Positions 37,906 through 49,967 of a stretch of DNA of 64,000 nt are shown one piece after another. The DNA is from Ooceraea biroi (Eukaryota > Arthropoda > Insecta > Hymenoptera > Formicidae). The notes beneath the pieces were generated by a model. That model saw nothing but the letters and a program-made list of their open reading frames with translations. It was not told where the DNA came from and searched no databases. Both the position numbers and the translations under genes were made by a program. The stretch lies in contig NC_039515.1 in NCBI RefSeq assembly GCF_003672135.1, positions 12,462,001 to 12,526,000 on the forward strand. Direction: 5' to 3'. The first letter of the stretch is position 1; the number at the start of each line of letters is the position of its first letter.

Positions 37906-38434
37906 ATGCGCGGTAAGCAACAAACGTTAGTATATCCCGAAGAGGACTCGTATCAGTCGCAGTTGTCCACTGTGAGCAATCTGCATCTCGGCGGCAGTCA
38001 TCTTCAGGATTTGGTCCACGCGAGCAAAGAACTATCGACCTTGAAGACGAGGCCGACGACACCCGTCCTGGCGAACGACGGAGGGGGCGGCTTCTGGCTG
38101 GCCACGGTGGCCACGGGGGCAAATACCCCAGCCGGGCTGCCCCCGCACGGAACCCACCATCCAGCCATGGACCCAACATGCAGATCCACCGAAACCGGCT
38201 TTATCAATAGTCAGCCCTCCATGGCTGAATTCATGACGGCATTACCGCAATTAGCTGGGGACAGCAGTTTGCAACACTCGCCGGGGACCGGCGGGTCTAT
38301 CAGTCCTGGTGCTCATCATCCAGCATACCACACGATGATGGATCCCCACGGCGTCGCTGATCCCTCGGGTGTCAATGTTCCTGAATATCCTTGGATGAAG
38401 GAGAAGAAAACTACTAGGAAAAGTAACCAGCAAG
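37906..38434 (+). CDS. pb: pb coding exon 1 (N-terminal region and YPWM)
   Basis: This exon encodes about 176 residues of Proboscipedia, the Hox2-class factor that specifies insect mouthpart (labial and maxillary palp) identity. Recognition rests on GFINSQPSMAEF, shared with Drosophila Pb, and on VPEYPWMKEKKT with the hexapeptide at residues 161-164 (38386-38397) that binds Extradenticle/PBC. The exon ends at caag|gtaagt in phase 1, and its last base completes a Glu codon with exon 2. I chose ATG 37906 because it is the first in-frame ATG after the TAG at 37807. Its context is poor, and a GTG at 37882 or an upstream coding exon would lengthen the protein. Confidence 0.9.
38386..38397 (+). other. 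YPWM hexapeptide motif of pb
   Basis: Codons tat-cct-tgg-atg, residues 161-164, with a basic KEKKTTRK linker after it. This motif contacts the PBC cofactor in Hox proteins. Confidence 0.95.
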
Positions 38435-39701
38435 GTAAGTCGTTATATTTCTCAGATTTTTCCTCGATATCTTTCTGGTTTCGTAAATGATTGCATAGTT
38501 ACTAGTGCGAAGATGTTTCATGAGAAAAAACTTTTATGAGAGATTAATTTTTGAATTTTCAAACTGTTGGTACTTTTACATTATGGTTTTAAAGTAATCC
38601 ATTAATTATTTAACAATATATTTTTATATGTAATACTTGCTCGTAAAAATTAGGAAATTAGGAAACAAGTAAAATTACAAATCAATAGAGAAAAATAAAA
38701 TAATGTAATCGAATAAGTCTTTAGAAAATTTGAGGTTGTTATACGCGTTGCTACATAATATCGTTTAGAATATCGTCAAATACCTTATATAAAATGTAAA
38801 TAGAAGAAATGATGTACATGTTTATATATGAACTGTGCGACCAAAACAAAAGAACCAAACATTATCGAGTAAGACCATGAAAATATCGGCTAAAAGTCGC
38901 TTTTCTTTTGATATCTCTACAACAGTAAATTCGTATGCAAACTTCTGCTCGAATTGTTTGTTGTTTCTGATTAGAACTTACTTTCCCTCTCTTCTTTTAA
39001 TAACTTCTTTTGATAAGATTAATTTTGATTGCTAACTAAATTTGACAAATTTGAGAAAACTGAAAGTAAACTCGTTAAAATTCAACAAACCTAACCTCGT
39101 TGCTCGTATATCAATCCTGCTAAGATGGACCATGTCGAACAAACGTGATTAGAAATTTGTCAGGGATGTAAAGTGACAAACGTGAAAGTCAGTTAACGGT
39201 GGCTGTTAGGATTCGGTGCGCCGTTTACAGCATTAGGAGTCTATTGGCTTCTCGCCGCTACATTGTGGCTCGCCACGGGGTGCCTAGTATCCGACGGCTA
39301 ATGACAGTCCCAAGCCACTCCTTTTGTACCTACCGGTGCCGCACATCTGGAGTATACAATGCATTAAAACCACATATTTCCGAACATTTGCAAATATTGG
39401 GCGGCAAATTATGATGCATTGTCTCGCCGATCCATGGCGTCCACATGATTTTTGGGATTTCTCGGAGACAAACTACAGAAATGCCAGGCTAGCCAAAAGT
39501 GCACTTTACGGTCATTCGTGCAACTCGTCCTGTACGCTCGTTATTTAAAATGCATAACTAAATTTATTAATACCTGATATATTTATTAAAAAATACATTC
39601 TATCTGCTCTATTTATTTTATTGCTTTTGATACACACTCAAACTTGATCAAATTTCATACGATACGCGAAGCGCTGAAAGCTGTACGTGCCAGTTTCGGC
39701 A

Positions 39702-39882
39702 CGTTGAATCGAAAGGATATCCGCCGACGATCCGTTTTTCCAACAACTTGTTGGCGAGGTTTTCCGAGACCAATAAATTCGTGGGGAGACCCGCGATACA
39801 AATTTATTAACCCTCGATAGCCATGCGGTAGCCAACAAGTTGTTGGAAAACGGGCGCCGGCAGATATCTTCCCGACTTAACG
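39702..39882. mobile_element. Inverted repeat in pb intron 1
   Basis: The left arm at 39702-39755 and the right arm at 39831-39882 are imperfect reverse complements over about 52 bases, including the 15-mers CCAACAACTTGTTGG (39740) and CCAACAAGTTGTTGG (from 39832). Each 15-mer is itself nearly palindromic. The spacer of about 75 bases is non-coding. A MITE or foldback origin is likely. Confidence 0.65.
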
Positions 39883-42800
39883 TAGCGAAGCTAATTCGCG
39901 AAGCTTCCAATAGATAACTAACTGATATTGCACGAAATATCGAATCTTATAACACAACCAGTATAAAATGTATGTAACAAACGGGGTGATAAATCGAACG
40001 TAAAGTATGTTTTCGTTGCTAAAGAAGCATTTTATATTTGAAAATTGTACTACGTGTTTCTACGCTCACACATACGCGATGATGGATGGCAAAGCAATCC
40101 AAAGGGCTAACTTTATAGACCAGTAGGACCACTATTCGACAAACGTTCGGTAATCCTCGGTATATTTATCTATATGTCTCCATTTATATCTCTCTCTTTT
40201 CCTCATCGGTGATCTCGTGGCTACAACAGCGATTTAACGTCGTGCCGACTCGAAAACGCGGTCGGACCATCCGCAGGACACGTCGGAAGATTAAGTGTTT
40301 GGCACGGAGGTTAACCAGCCGCTGGCCAGGCGGTAACACGCGGAATCATCTGTAAATTGAGCCTTGGACTAGCGGGTGAGAGCGTCGGGACGGCCATAAC
40401 TCACATGGGGTGCCGCCACCGACGCCTCGTACACGTCGGCTCTTTGCTTTCAACTACCATGTTATCCCTTATCGTGCACTGCCCCGGTCATCTCTTTGTG
40501 ATTTGCGAGCCTATCGTATCTCTTTATAATTATATTCCCTGCGATGTGTGCGGGCGAACGAAAAATTCGCGTTTGCTGAGACTTGCATTTAATTACTCGG
40601 AAATATTAAAAAATTCACTTTCACGGTATCGTCAGGAAGATGCGATTATTAGGATAATATTCACCAAAAACTACATATCAAGTTCATCGTTTGGCGTTCT
40701 GCTGAATTTGTATTGGCTCGTTGTATTTTCTTCTCTTCGTCGAGCTTGTATTCATAAGTTTCAATCGTAAGCTGACAGAAATTAAACTCATTATCCCGTT
40801 ATTACAATTTTAATCGTCGAGTCCGCGGTGACGAATCCCTGCTCACAACGGGTATTATCTCCTTCGTCTTCAGTAGGTTTCAGTGAGAATCGACGATAGG
40901 CCCTACGAGACCACGAAACGTTAAGTAACGTCCCGTCTTTCCGTATGTGTCACCATGCTGCTCGTATTAAATTTCAATCTGCTACATCTACGTGCCCTCC
41001 TACGAGCCGAGATGTTTTAGTTCCGGGGAGGGAGGCCGCCTTAGATGGGACGATGAAGGGGGACTAGAGGTTCTGATTAGTTGAGTTATTTGCCAGGAGA
41101 AGAGGCGCGACCGACGGTTCCATGCTTCGTCGGTAATTCTTGCCGGATACCTTTTCTACAAAAAAGCCACGAATCTACGAGTGTTTTTCCCGACGCCTTG
41201 TTCCGAGGGTCTCATCAGTCACGTCGGTGGGTGCCAAAGCGGAGGCGTCAGCCCAGCAGACTCCTCCAAGACGCCGATGTGTCAATTAATCCCTGCATCC
41301 CACGGGATAGGACTAGGCTAGTGGAAGCCGGATTATCATCATCCTCTCGCGCCGCTATCTTCCGGTCTCCTCCTTACGTCTCTCTCCTGCGGGACGGCCA
41401 TTTTCGTGGCCGAACCGCTTCTTACGCTAAACTACGCCGGGCTACGTTTCCGCCATTAATTAATATAGCGGTGATACTTGATGCCTTTAATAGTTCGGCA
41501 TGTTAGCCTGCAAATTCGCTGAGTAACATTATTACGTAGCCTTCGAGCGACTACGCGAATGGAGTGAAAATAACGACGGCAGTTAAGAGCGAGGAATTCC
41601 TAAGAGCCTACGGCAGGAGTTACAAATATCGGCAAGCGAACCGAGCCGAAGGGGGGACGTAAAGGTTCGATAACGAAAAGAAGGGTGGAAGGAATTGACT
41701 ATACTCGGCGATTCCATGATATAGGTGATTGAGCGAGCGGGACTTTACCCTCCGGGGTGGAAGGCAGTACGAAAAGAGCGGAGCATCTAATTTAAAGATT
41801 CATTGGCGAGTAAATCCTCGCTGAATTAGAGATAACTCTCCTAGAAAATCCCAGCTACTATGATACTCCGCAGCCCGCTGTCGCCGCGGCTGCTCGGAGG
41901 AAGAAAAGGAAAGAAAAAAAAAGAAAGTCTTAAGACGATGAAAGCGAATTCAATGTACGATAAAGCATGCTGGAAAAACCTTTCCAATATCCGATCGCGT
42001 ATATAAAAATGTTTTATCTGCAAAAATATCGTGCATGATATAGAAGAGATCTCATTATTAATTGTGCCATCTAATTGTTCTCGATATTATGCTATTAAAA
42101 CAAACGAACAATTTTAGCAGCCACTGCAAGAAACGATCATAAACATTTGCGGGATTCGTCTTACATGACAAAATAAATTGTGTGGAGAGAAAAGGAGGAA
42201 GAAACGTAGTTTCTATATGCGTATAGTTTTTCTCGGCTCGTCGGTGCAAGCATCTGCAGGAATAACACCGCATAAAATATTCCAGATTATCCCCCAAAAT
42301 CGACGCTAGTACGACGTCCCGCAGCTGCAGGGGGTTTCCCTGTCGCAAGATGCGGGTGGTTCGCGCCTGTTTTCCCTCTCTTTCCTTTCTCGCCATGCTC
42401 AAATAATAAACACGGTATAACAAATTGATAATCTGAAAACCCATAATCGTACGCATGTTTCGGGGCCGGAATCGGTAGTCCGACACTAAAAGAAGTTTCC
42501 ACGCTCGTTGTTACGCCAAATGGACCGCTATAAAAGCGTGGGGTTCGTATCGCTGCGTTTTCTAGCTCTTTCCCTCCTTCGCAGTTGATGTTCTCTCTCG
42601 TGCTCGTGCAATAAGATCTCACCGAGGTGGATCGCGATATGATTTTTCGGAGGGTGGGAAGAAATCCATGCGCTACCATGCAATGTTCCCTTTTTGGTGG
42701 GATAAATAAAATTATTTATCGTTAACACACATCGATAAAACTGTGACTGTAAAAAATATGCAGGTATAATACGATCAGGAACATAATATGAGCCAATTGG

Positions 42801-43354
42801 GCACTCTATGACGTTCCATAAAGAAAGTGAAACAGCCGTGATTTTCCGCGGCGATAATAATTTTATGCAAATGTTCGAAGGTGAAGTTCCGGAATAGCGA
42901 CGATATCGTCAGATAGACATCTCTCGTCGTGCTTCCCTCTTCTAGCGGGGAATAAAAGACGTTGAGGGTTCCTATATCTGTGTTATTCCACACTCATAAA
43001 AGGAAAGTAGGTGTAAAAATTTGCAGAGAAGACGATAACATATGCCCGAGGGTTAGCTGCAGGTGAGCATAGAAGCGAACGCGTCATCTTTCGTCTTATT
43101 TAATTTCTTCGTATTTAGTTTCAATTTCTTGTCGAAATTAATTAAGTGACGAAATTGTTAACCATTCTTCTGGTTGTGCTTAAGACACAGCAGTGCGGAA
43201 AATTATTCTGACTTGTTTTTTTTCTAATCGTATTAATTGGATGCAAAGTCTGCTTTCGCCAAGTTTCTCTGATATTCTCCATATGATTTCTATAGTCTTT
43301 CTAAGTAATTCTCACTTGTGCGCTAAATCTCCATATCGAAAGCACAGATTGTTA

Positions 43355-43539
43355 TTAGACTGTTAACTTGTAAGTAATCCGAATCACATCTAGATTTCGA
43401 TACAAATATTGTTTTAGAAAATTTTATTTTACCTAGAAAGATTACCTGTTCTGCTAAAATAAAGTTAAAACGACAAGCTATGTTGGCCTGTCACCATTTC
43501 ATCACCATTTAGATCCGGATTACTTAGTTAATAATCTAA
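43355..43539. mobile_element. TA-flanked 185 bp MITE, copy A
   Basis: The element starts TTAGACTGTTAACTTGTAAG, continues with TAATCCG, and ends CGGATTACTTAGTTAATAAT then CTAA. The ends are reverse complements and a TA sits at each flank (43353-43354 and 43540-43541), as for Tc1/mariner insertions. Its terminal repeats match those of the larger element at 47407-47982, so both belong to one family. Confidence 0.75.
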
Positions 43540-45136
43540 TATTTTGTTTCAAGAATAAGTTCCAAAAATGACCTAATACGTGCAGATTCGAACGAGAAAA
43601 ATACGAGAGAGTTTCTATTGTGCAAATCTCTGAAAAGAAAACTGCGTGTTTGAAATCGCGCTAGCGCGAAACATATTCTTCACGCGGTCCACGTTCAAAG
43701 CCCTGATTGCGCGGGGCCTAATAAATTGCAGAACTGCTTATAAATCGTTTAAACATTAGCAAGCTTCGTGATGCACGCGGAAATCTGAGAGGTACGTGAG
43801 CCGTGGAACAGAAGGGTGGTTAAGAGGCGATGAGAATTATGATGGATGGACAGATCACAAGCTACACACGTGACAATGGGAACCAGAAATTATCTATTTA
43901 CATTTCCAATATATATATGTGCCATCTTAGGACTTTAATATCCGGAGAATCCCGTGCAATGATGCGTCCAGCATTTTCACGACAAAAAGTAGTGCCGTCC
44001 AGTGTCTCAACAGGCAACGCAAACAAGACATGTCTCTATCGTGATAAATTATCTAGCATAGCGACTTTTGCGAACCATTAGATCTTCTTCCTATTGCGGA
44101 TTCGTAGATCTGGAGATAGGTGATCCATAGGGCGATCGCCCATATTCTTTTTGCCGCTACATCCCGGAAGATCTCTCATTCCTTCACTCTGCCCTTCCAC
44201 GACCCGCGCTTTATATTAAAAATGAACTGTCGCTTCCACTGACGACACGGACGGGTATTTGACTGTACTACCGCTTTTATTTGATAAATCACGGTGCGAC
44301 CTCCTCTCCCGGTCATCTGAATTTCTAATGCATTATTTTTCCCGGTCGGCACCATCCGCTCGGCTACGTTGAATCGCAGGGGGTGAATCGCGCGCCACGC
44401 CAGACAGGGACGTCGGCTGGCTGGCTGGAGAGAGCGATTAAGGGTAAAGCAGTGGAAAAGCGACCAAAGACAGCGAATCCAAGCGGACTCGAGAAACCTC
44501 CGATTTCTAGTAACTACGGCGATTACTATTAACGTTTATCGCAGTTTGAGTATCACGTAATCGCTGGGAGAAAGCCTGCACTATTTCGACCAATCGTTTG
44601 GCACGCTTCACGTCCGATTGGAGTTTCGCCAACGCGCGAGGACCTTCTCTCGCAAAGAAAAAAGGGGATCAACAAGTTCACGACGATTTTAGCGTTTCAT
44701 AATGCGTAATATACTGGCTGCAATGCTACTTGCCATATTTCTCTAAGATTTGCCGCAGTTCACTCGGATTTCACCGCAGACTTTCTAAGCGATTAATCAA
44801 GACTTCGAAAATAAAAAGAATAATGGATTATTAGATGGTTTTTAGTACTGATACGTAATATCGAGCGATACAAATATGGATTCGATTTATTAATTTGATT
44901 TTTAGCATACGCGCGCATAAAGTAATTTGGAAAGCGCGCTCCGCGCTTCCTTCATCTCTTCTTAGTCCTCCCTCGCCCTCCCCGCGAGTGGATCAACCAA
45001 AACCTGTTGCCTATAATGGGCCTCACAGAGCGATAAAAAGTTTTCAACTCTACAGGAGCAAAAGCCTACATTTCTTCTTCGCCGACAGTTTAGCTTCATA
45101 ATGCAAAGTCGCGAGTCATTCGGTGATCAAAGTGCC

Positions 45137-45161
45137 GCTCTCTCTCTCTCTCTTTCTTTCT
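45137..45161. repeat. CT tract in pb intron 1
   Basis: A run of TCTCTC units ending in TTTCTTTC. Confidence 0.85.
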
Positions 45162-46091
45162 GTTGAAGTGGGTACGCTTTCAAAAGCTATTCTGATGTTT
45201 CTTTGAGTCGCCATCGTACGTAACATCAGGACATTGACACAAGGAAGCACCGTTTTGCAAGACAAGAGACGGTAGGGCCACAGCGGTGGTACGACACATC
45301 CTTTTTATTCGTTTTAACGGCAGACGGAGGATTGCATCCTTTGGATGAGCAAACTGCCTCTGAATACCCGTCCAGAGAATCCAGACTTCGATCTTCGTAA
45401 TTTAATTTCGTAATACGATTTTCATTTTAACTCATCGAATGGAATAGCGCGTGTGAGTTAAGCACAAAATGAACAAAAATGTTCAGTATATTTCGAATTT
45501 ACACGCAAAAAAATGCAACTCTTGTAGCACCGAGAATTATTTGCATCTTTCACACACATCTTTTGTTGTTAACACATTGAATTGCGTGCGAATCTCAAAT
45601 CCGCAAAGATCACTGTAGACGCTATAGAATTTTTCGCTGTTTGCTAAATTTTATCGCTTCGTAGATAAATACCGCACAGATTAACACAGATTTAAAATTA
45701 ACTTAGCGACGATCGCGCGGACGTTTACAACCAACGTGGACTAAGTGCTTTAGGGTACATTAGCCTCGAGAGCAATGGAGAGCTCACCCTCTCTACCAGC
45801 GCTTCTTTTCTTCTCGCGAAGACAACGCACGGTTACGCTAGGGTGGACGCCGTAGATCCAACGGAAAGAGAGAAAGAGCACTGGTGCTGGCGGGGAAATC
45901 GTCGGCAGAAGGGAGTGAAACTGTCTGAAGTAATTAGCTAACCGGGCCAGGCCAATATCGCGCTGAAAGATTTTCAACTCCCCGTCGTCGACTCGGATCC
46001 GTCGCGACGGGAATAATCCCAGTCTCAAGCCACTCTGTTTAGAAAATGTCAAAGTGCTAATAAAAAGTCATGCTACATCAAACAGTAGTAA

Positions 46092-46143
46092 CGAAAGAGA
46101 TAAGAAAGAGAGAGAAAAAGAAGAGAAGAAAGGGAGAGAACGA
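46092..46143. repeat. GA-rich tract in pb intron 1
   Basis: A purine-only stretch of AAGAGAGAGAAAAAGAAGAG type. Confidence 0.85.
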
Positions 46144-47406
46144 AGAGGGAGCCAAGTTCATTATCGATTAGTGCAATTACTAATAAGTACTTCCGGCCTC
46201 CCACATCGTTTTATGTAACTGTATATGTGAGTCTTTTGTGTACGCGAGGAATAAAAACCCCCATGTGACCTCTCTTCTTCCGTGACACTTTCGAAGAAGG
46301 TTACTTTCTTCTCGGGAAGGGAGATACGCGCTACCTTGTGATGCCTCACTTTCTCACACAATCCCATTGATTTCGATATGGATATAAAGATGTCCGTGAA
46401 TCAAAGATGCCGCTGCTCACATCCTTTCTACGTGCGTTATCATGCGTCTCTATCATACGAAGAGAAAAGAGACTCAACCGTTGCAGTTCTCATACATTTC
46501 ATCTGAAACCAGATAAATTTATCATATAATTACTACATAAAGATTTGATATCGATAACATGTATCTGTCTAACTCGTTTTCGTTGTTCGCATACATTGAA
46601 TAATTTAAGGCGGATTGTTCAACAGCGTGTGTTACAATTTCTTCTCGCTATTAATCGACGAACTCGGAGACCGCACGTCTCTACCCGGCGATTCCTTACA
46701 TCTGTATCCACCTCGCGGAAAAGACCGAATAGAATTCTCAGACACGGCAAGATAATGGAAAGAACAATTCCGGAATTGGATGTTAGTGCCCGGCTTCAAT
46801 CGATTGTCAGGATGACAGTCCAAGCATGACTCGCGGATTCGTAGGTAGGAAACCTCCCGCGCGAAACTCTGTACATGCTGGACGTGGCTGACCAGCCGGC
46901 CGACTGACGGACGGCTGACTGCCTTTCTGATTGATGATCGCTACTGGATTCTCCGCCGCCATGCATATCCTACCAACACATCCTCCGCCGTCCTTCACGG
47001 GCGTCCACCATCCCCCGTGCGCGTTGCGAGTGCCAGCCTTCACCCTCTTCGTTCGCTAGACGCGTCGACTCATTCCCAGAATCGCGCCTTCACCCTAATC
47101 TTTTTACACCGCTCAAACAACACCTTGTGCTTGAGCAAAATCATATCGAAGATGCGAATCGAGTTAATCATCGATATACGGAAAGTATAAAAGGAATGGG
47201 ATAATCAGAAATTAATGAGCGCTGTCTTTTATTGATTTTGTTCGGACAAAAAGATATTTGGGATTAAAATTAATGATCGCTTGAACTGAAACGGATTTAG
47301 GGAGGTGACAGGTGATTTTAAAGTGATGAAAGTGTGAACAAAACATTATTACATATATTCGATTTATATCAGATACCACTTTGATTAACGTAATAATGCA
47401 ATAACA

Positions 47407-47982
47407 TTAGGTCATTAACTAAGTAATCCGTTTAGATGATGATACAAACATTGTAGTGAAGAATTTTGTTTTTTTGTTTTTTAAAGGTTGTGTATTCTAT
47501 TATAAATTTAATGTATGACAAGTTATGTTGTGCTGCCATAAGTGTAAAATATTCATTATGTAAGATATCCGTTATTCATTTTGATTTAGGCACGTTTCAT
47601 GCGAGCGATTGTTGTTAGATAACATGGCGCTTTGTGCTACAAGGTTTTGTTTTCCGCGCAACCGCTGTCTCCGCTGGAGGAAGAGAGGCTTCCGACCGCA
47701 AACACTCTTAGTTTGGAAAAGTCATTAAGAAAAGTCGTCATCACATTATGTTAAGTCGCGATTAGTCATATCGCATCGTTTAAGTTACGCGAAGATTCTT
47801 TAGAGAAATTGTTACAAATCTGATATTCTTTTTGTAACTAATATGCTTTACTTTATGATCCTCTATTCTAGATTTTATAAAAGTTTAAATAAATCGCCCA
47901 GAAAGAGTTAACATTAAGAACCTAAGTATGTTTGCTTCATCGCTATTTAGACGCAATCCGGATTATCTAATTAATGACCTAA
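47407..47982. mobile_element. 576 bp MITE, copy B of the same family
   Basis: The left end, TTAGGTCATTAACTAAGTAA then TCCG, and the right end, whose reverse complement begins TTAGGTCATTAATTAGATAA then TCCGG, form terminal inverted repeats of about 25 bases, with weaker similarity further in. TA follows the right end. The left flank reads CA, probably a mutated TA. The interior (about 47,600-47,750) is more GC-rich and has no transposase frame. It is about three times longer than copy A, so A may be an internal deletion. Confidence 0.7.
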
Positions 47983-49179
47983 TAATAACAGACATTAACA
48001 ATATTCTTTGTAATTCGATAATAAAAATTTCTAAAAGAGTGTGTATAATCAAAATTTGCAAATAATTCTGACAAAGACTTGGAAATTATTGAAGCATCAT
48101 TAAACTTAAAATGACAAAACCAAACAAAAATATCCCAGAAGATCGGAGCCGGAAATGTGCGGTTGATTACGTGACAAGTGCGTGCTGTTTAACTCGTAAT
48201 CGAGCAGAATTCGAGTATGGATGACCCGACACGAGAGCCGAAAGAACAGTTACAAGTGAATGGATCCACCCTTGTACTCCGCAGCGCCCCACCATCGTGC
48301 AGCCCATCGCCCACTTCCTTTCACTGGGAGCAATATTTCTTTTCGCGACTCCCCTCGTAGGGCCTTTATCTAACAAGGAGCAAATCATTTCCCTATTATT
48401 TGCTCGCTATCGCACTCTCGCTCTTCCAGACTTCCTCTTCTGAATTCGTTTTACCAAGTATTCGGGTTCTTTATCCCTCTCCTTCCTCCACTTGCCGTTG
48501 CGTTCTTCTGGTCACTATATCTCTTGGAGACCATCCAAGTCCTATCCATTGTGATTATTCTCTTGCTAGGACTTATTTTTGAACACTCTGTTTCATATTT
48601 CTTTTACTCGTAGCTTCTTTCTCCTTCTTCAAAGTGTTCATACTGTTTCAGAGAATATGCCATTGTACAATGTACAGTGCCAGATTTCAATTTTATTTTA
48701 ATGCTTGCATACTAGTACAACCCATATAAAACTCTCGATATGAAATAAATACACCTTGAATTTTGTTGCATTTATATGTGAAACTTCTTCCATTTGAACT
48801 GAAATAAAGGAGGGTAGAAGACCAAAACAAAGTTTGAAATTCCATTGATTCATTCTGAAGAAATAACTTTCCGTTAGCAGCGTTTCTCTCGCTCGACCAA
48901 AGTTCGATAAAGCTCTCTTAACAGATTCGAAAAAATTCTTCTCTTATAAATCCTCGAATTACATTGTACAATATTATCTGTGCGATTGGTACCTACACAC
49001 TTTCTGAGTTTATTGCTGAATAAATATCACATATTTTATGCAAAATATTATGATCAGTTTTAGTAACATGATTGCTGAAAACGCAATTCTTAACAGTCTG
49101 TACAGTATCGTATTTGCTATCTAATTATTTAGAGCAAGTAAAAAGAGAAGTAATTCAATCGTAATAAAGTTCCTAACAC

Positions 49180-49440
49180 GCCCTATGGTAAGTACACGGG
49201 ACTCACAGAACCAAATAGGTCTCAGGATGGTGTTTGAGTCGGACTAAAGGGGTGGCCAGTGGTCGGTTTAAACAATTATCACGAGGGTTGACCGCGTGCA
49301 CAAGTCGACACGGGTGGTAAATTATTACATACAGGGTTACTTAGGACGTACCGGGCTCTAGAGCCTTTTGGGTTCGGGCCACGTTAGCGCAGCAGTATCG
49401 CTAAAGACCAATCTCTCTCAAGTAACTCATAAAACACACG
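49180..49440. other. Unexplained GC-richer block in pb intron 1
   Basis: This stretch contrasts in composition with the AT-rich DNA on both sides and has no open frame of note. Its closeness to the LTR-like fragment at 49.7 kb suggests it may be part of an older insertion, but nothing in it is diagnostic. Confidence 0.25.
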
Positions 49441-49686
49441 TTATATTAAATAATTTTTAAGTAAAATATAGGTGGCATTAATAAAATCAAAAATATTTAT
49501 ACATCTGCATTAAAGACGCAAAGAAAATCGTTTAAAGCATCAGTCAAAGTAATTTTACCACATTTCAATATATTTTATTTACAGCTTCGAAATATTACTC
49601 ATGTCACATAATATACGAGTACAATTTAGAGCATAATACAAAACTTGTCAACGGGAATAAAATTCATGGTCTTTCGTCGAATCGTT

Positions 49687-49967
49687 TGTTATAAATTCTT
49701 ACGCATGTTGCGATCAACTTAAACACAAGTGGTACATGCTACCTCTTACCACTGTGTCGCTGAAGTGCGATATATAAGAATCGCACGGAAAGGAGCGCTC
49801 GTAAATCTGGTCGCGCTAGAGAAGGCTGCACCCCGTGTTCCTCGTGATGAGGGGTGAGATACAGGGCGAGTGTCCTTTATAGCATTGTTAACAACTAATG
49901 TATGCGGCTCGGGTGCCCGCGCGCAAAACCCTCCTACATTTAACATTCTTTAACATTATTATACACA
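49687..49967 (+). mobile_element. LTR-like fragment followed by a primer-binding-site motif
   Basis: The candidate LTR starts TGTTATAAATTC and ends TATACACA, so it has TG...CA boundaries over 281 bases. It has a TATA box (TATATAAG, 49771-49778) set inside a small inverted repeat (GTGCGAT at 49765 and ATCGCAC at 49780). TGGCGCCCG follows immediately at 49968-49976, as a tRNA-primed binding site would. No gag or pol frame and no second LTR follows, so at most it is a truncated 5' end of a retrotransposon. Confidence 0.45.

Noticed and set aside
40357..41506. Two open frames of about 140 codons in pb intron 1
   Set aside because: Composition is not protein-like, no family is recognised, and nothing suggests a promoter or splice sites.
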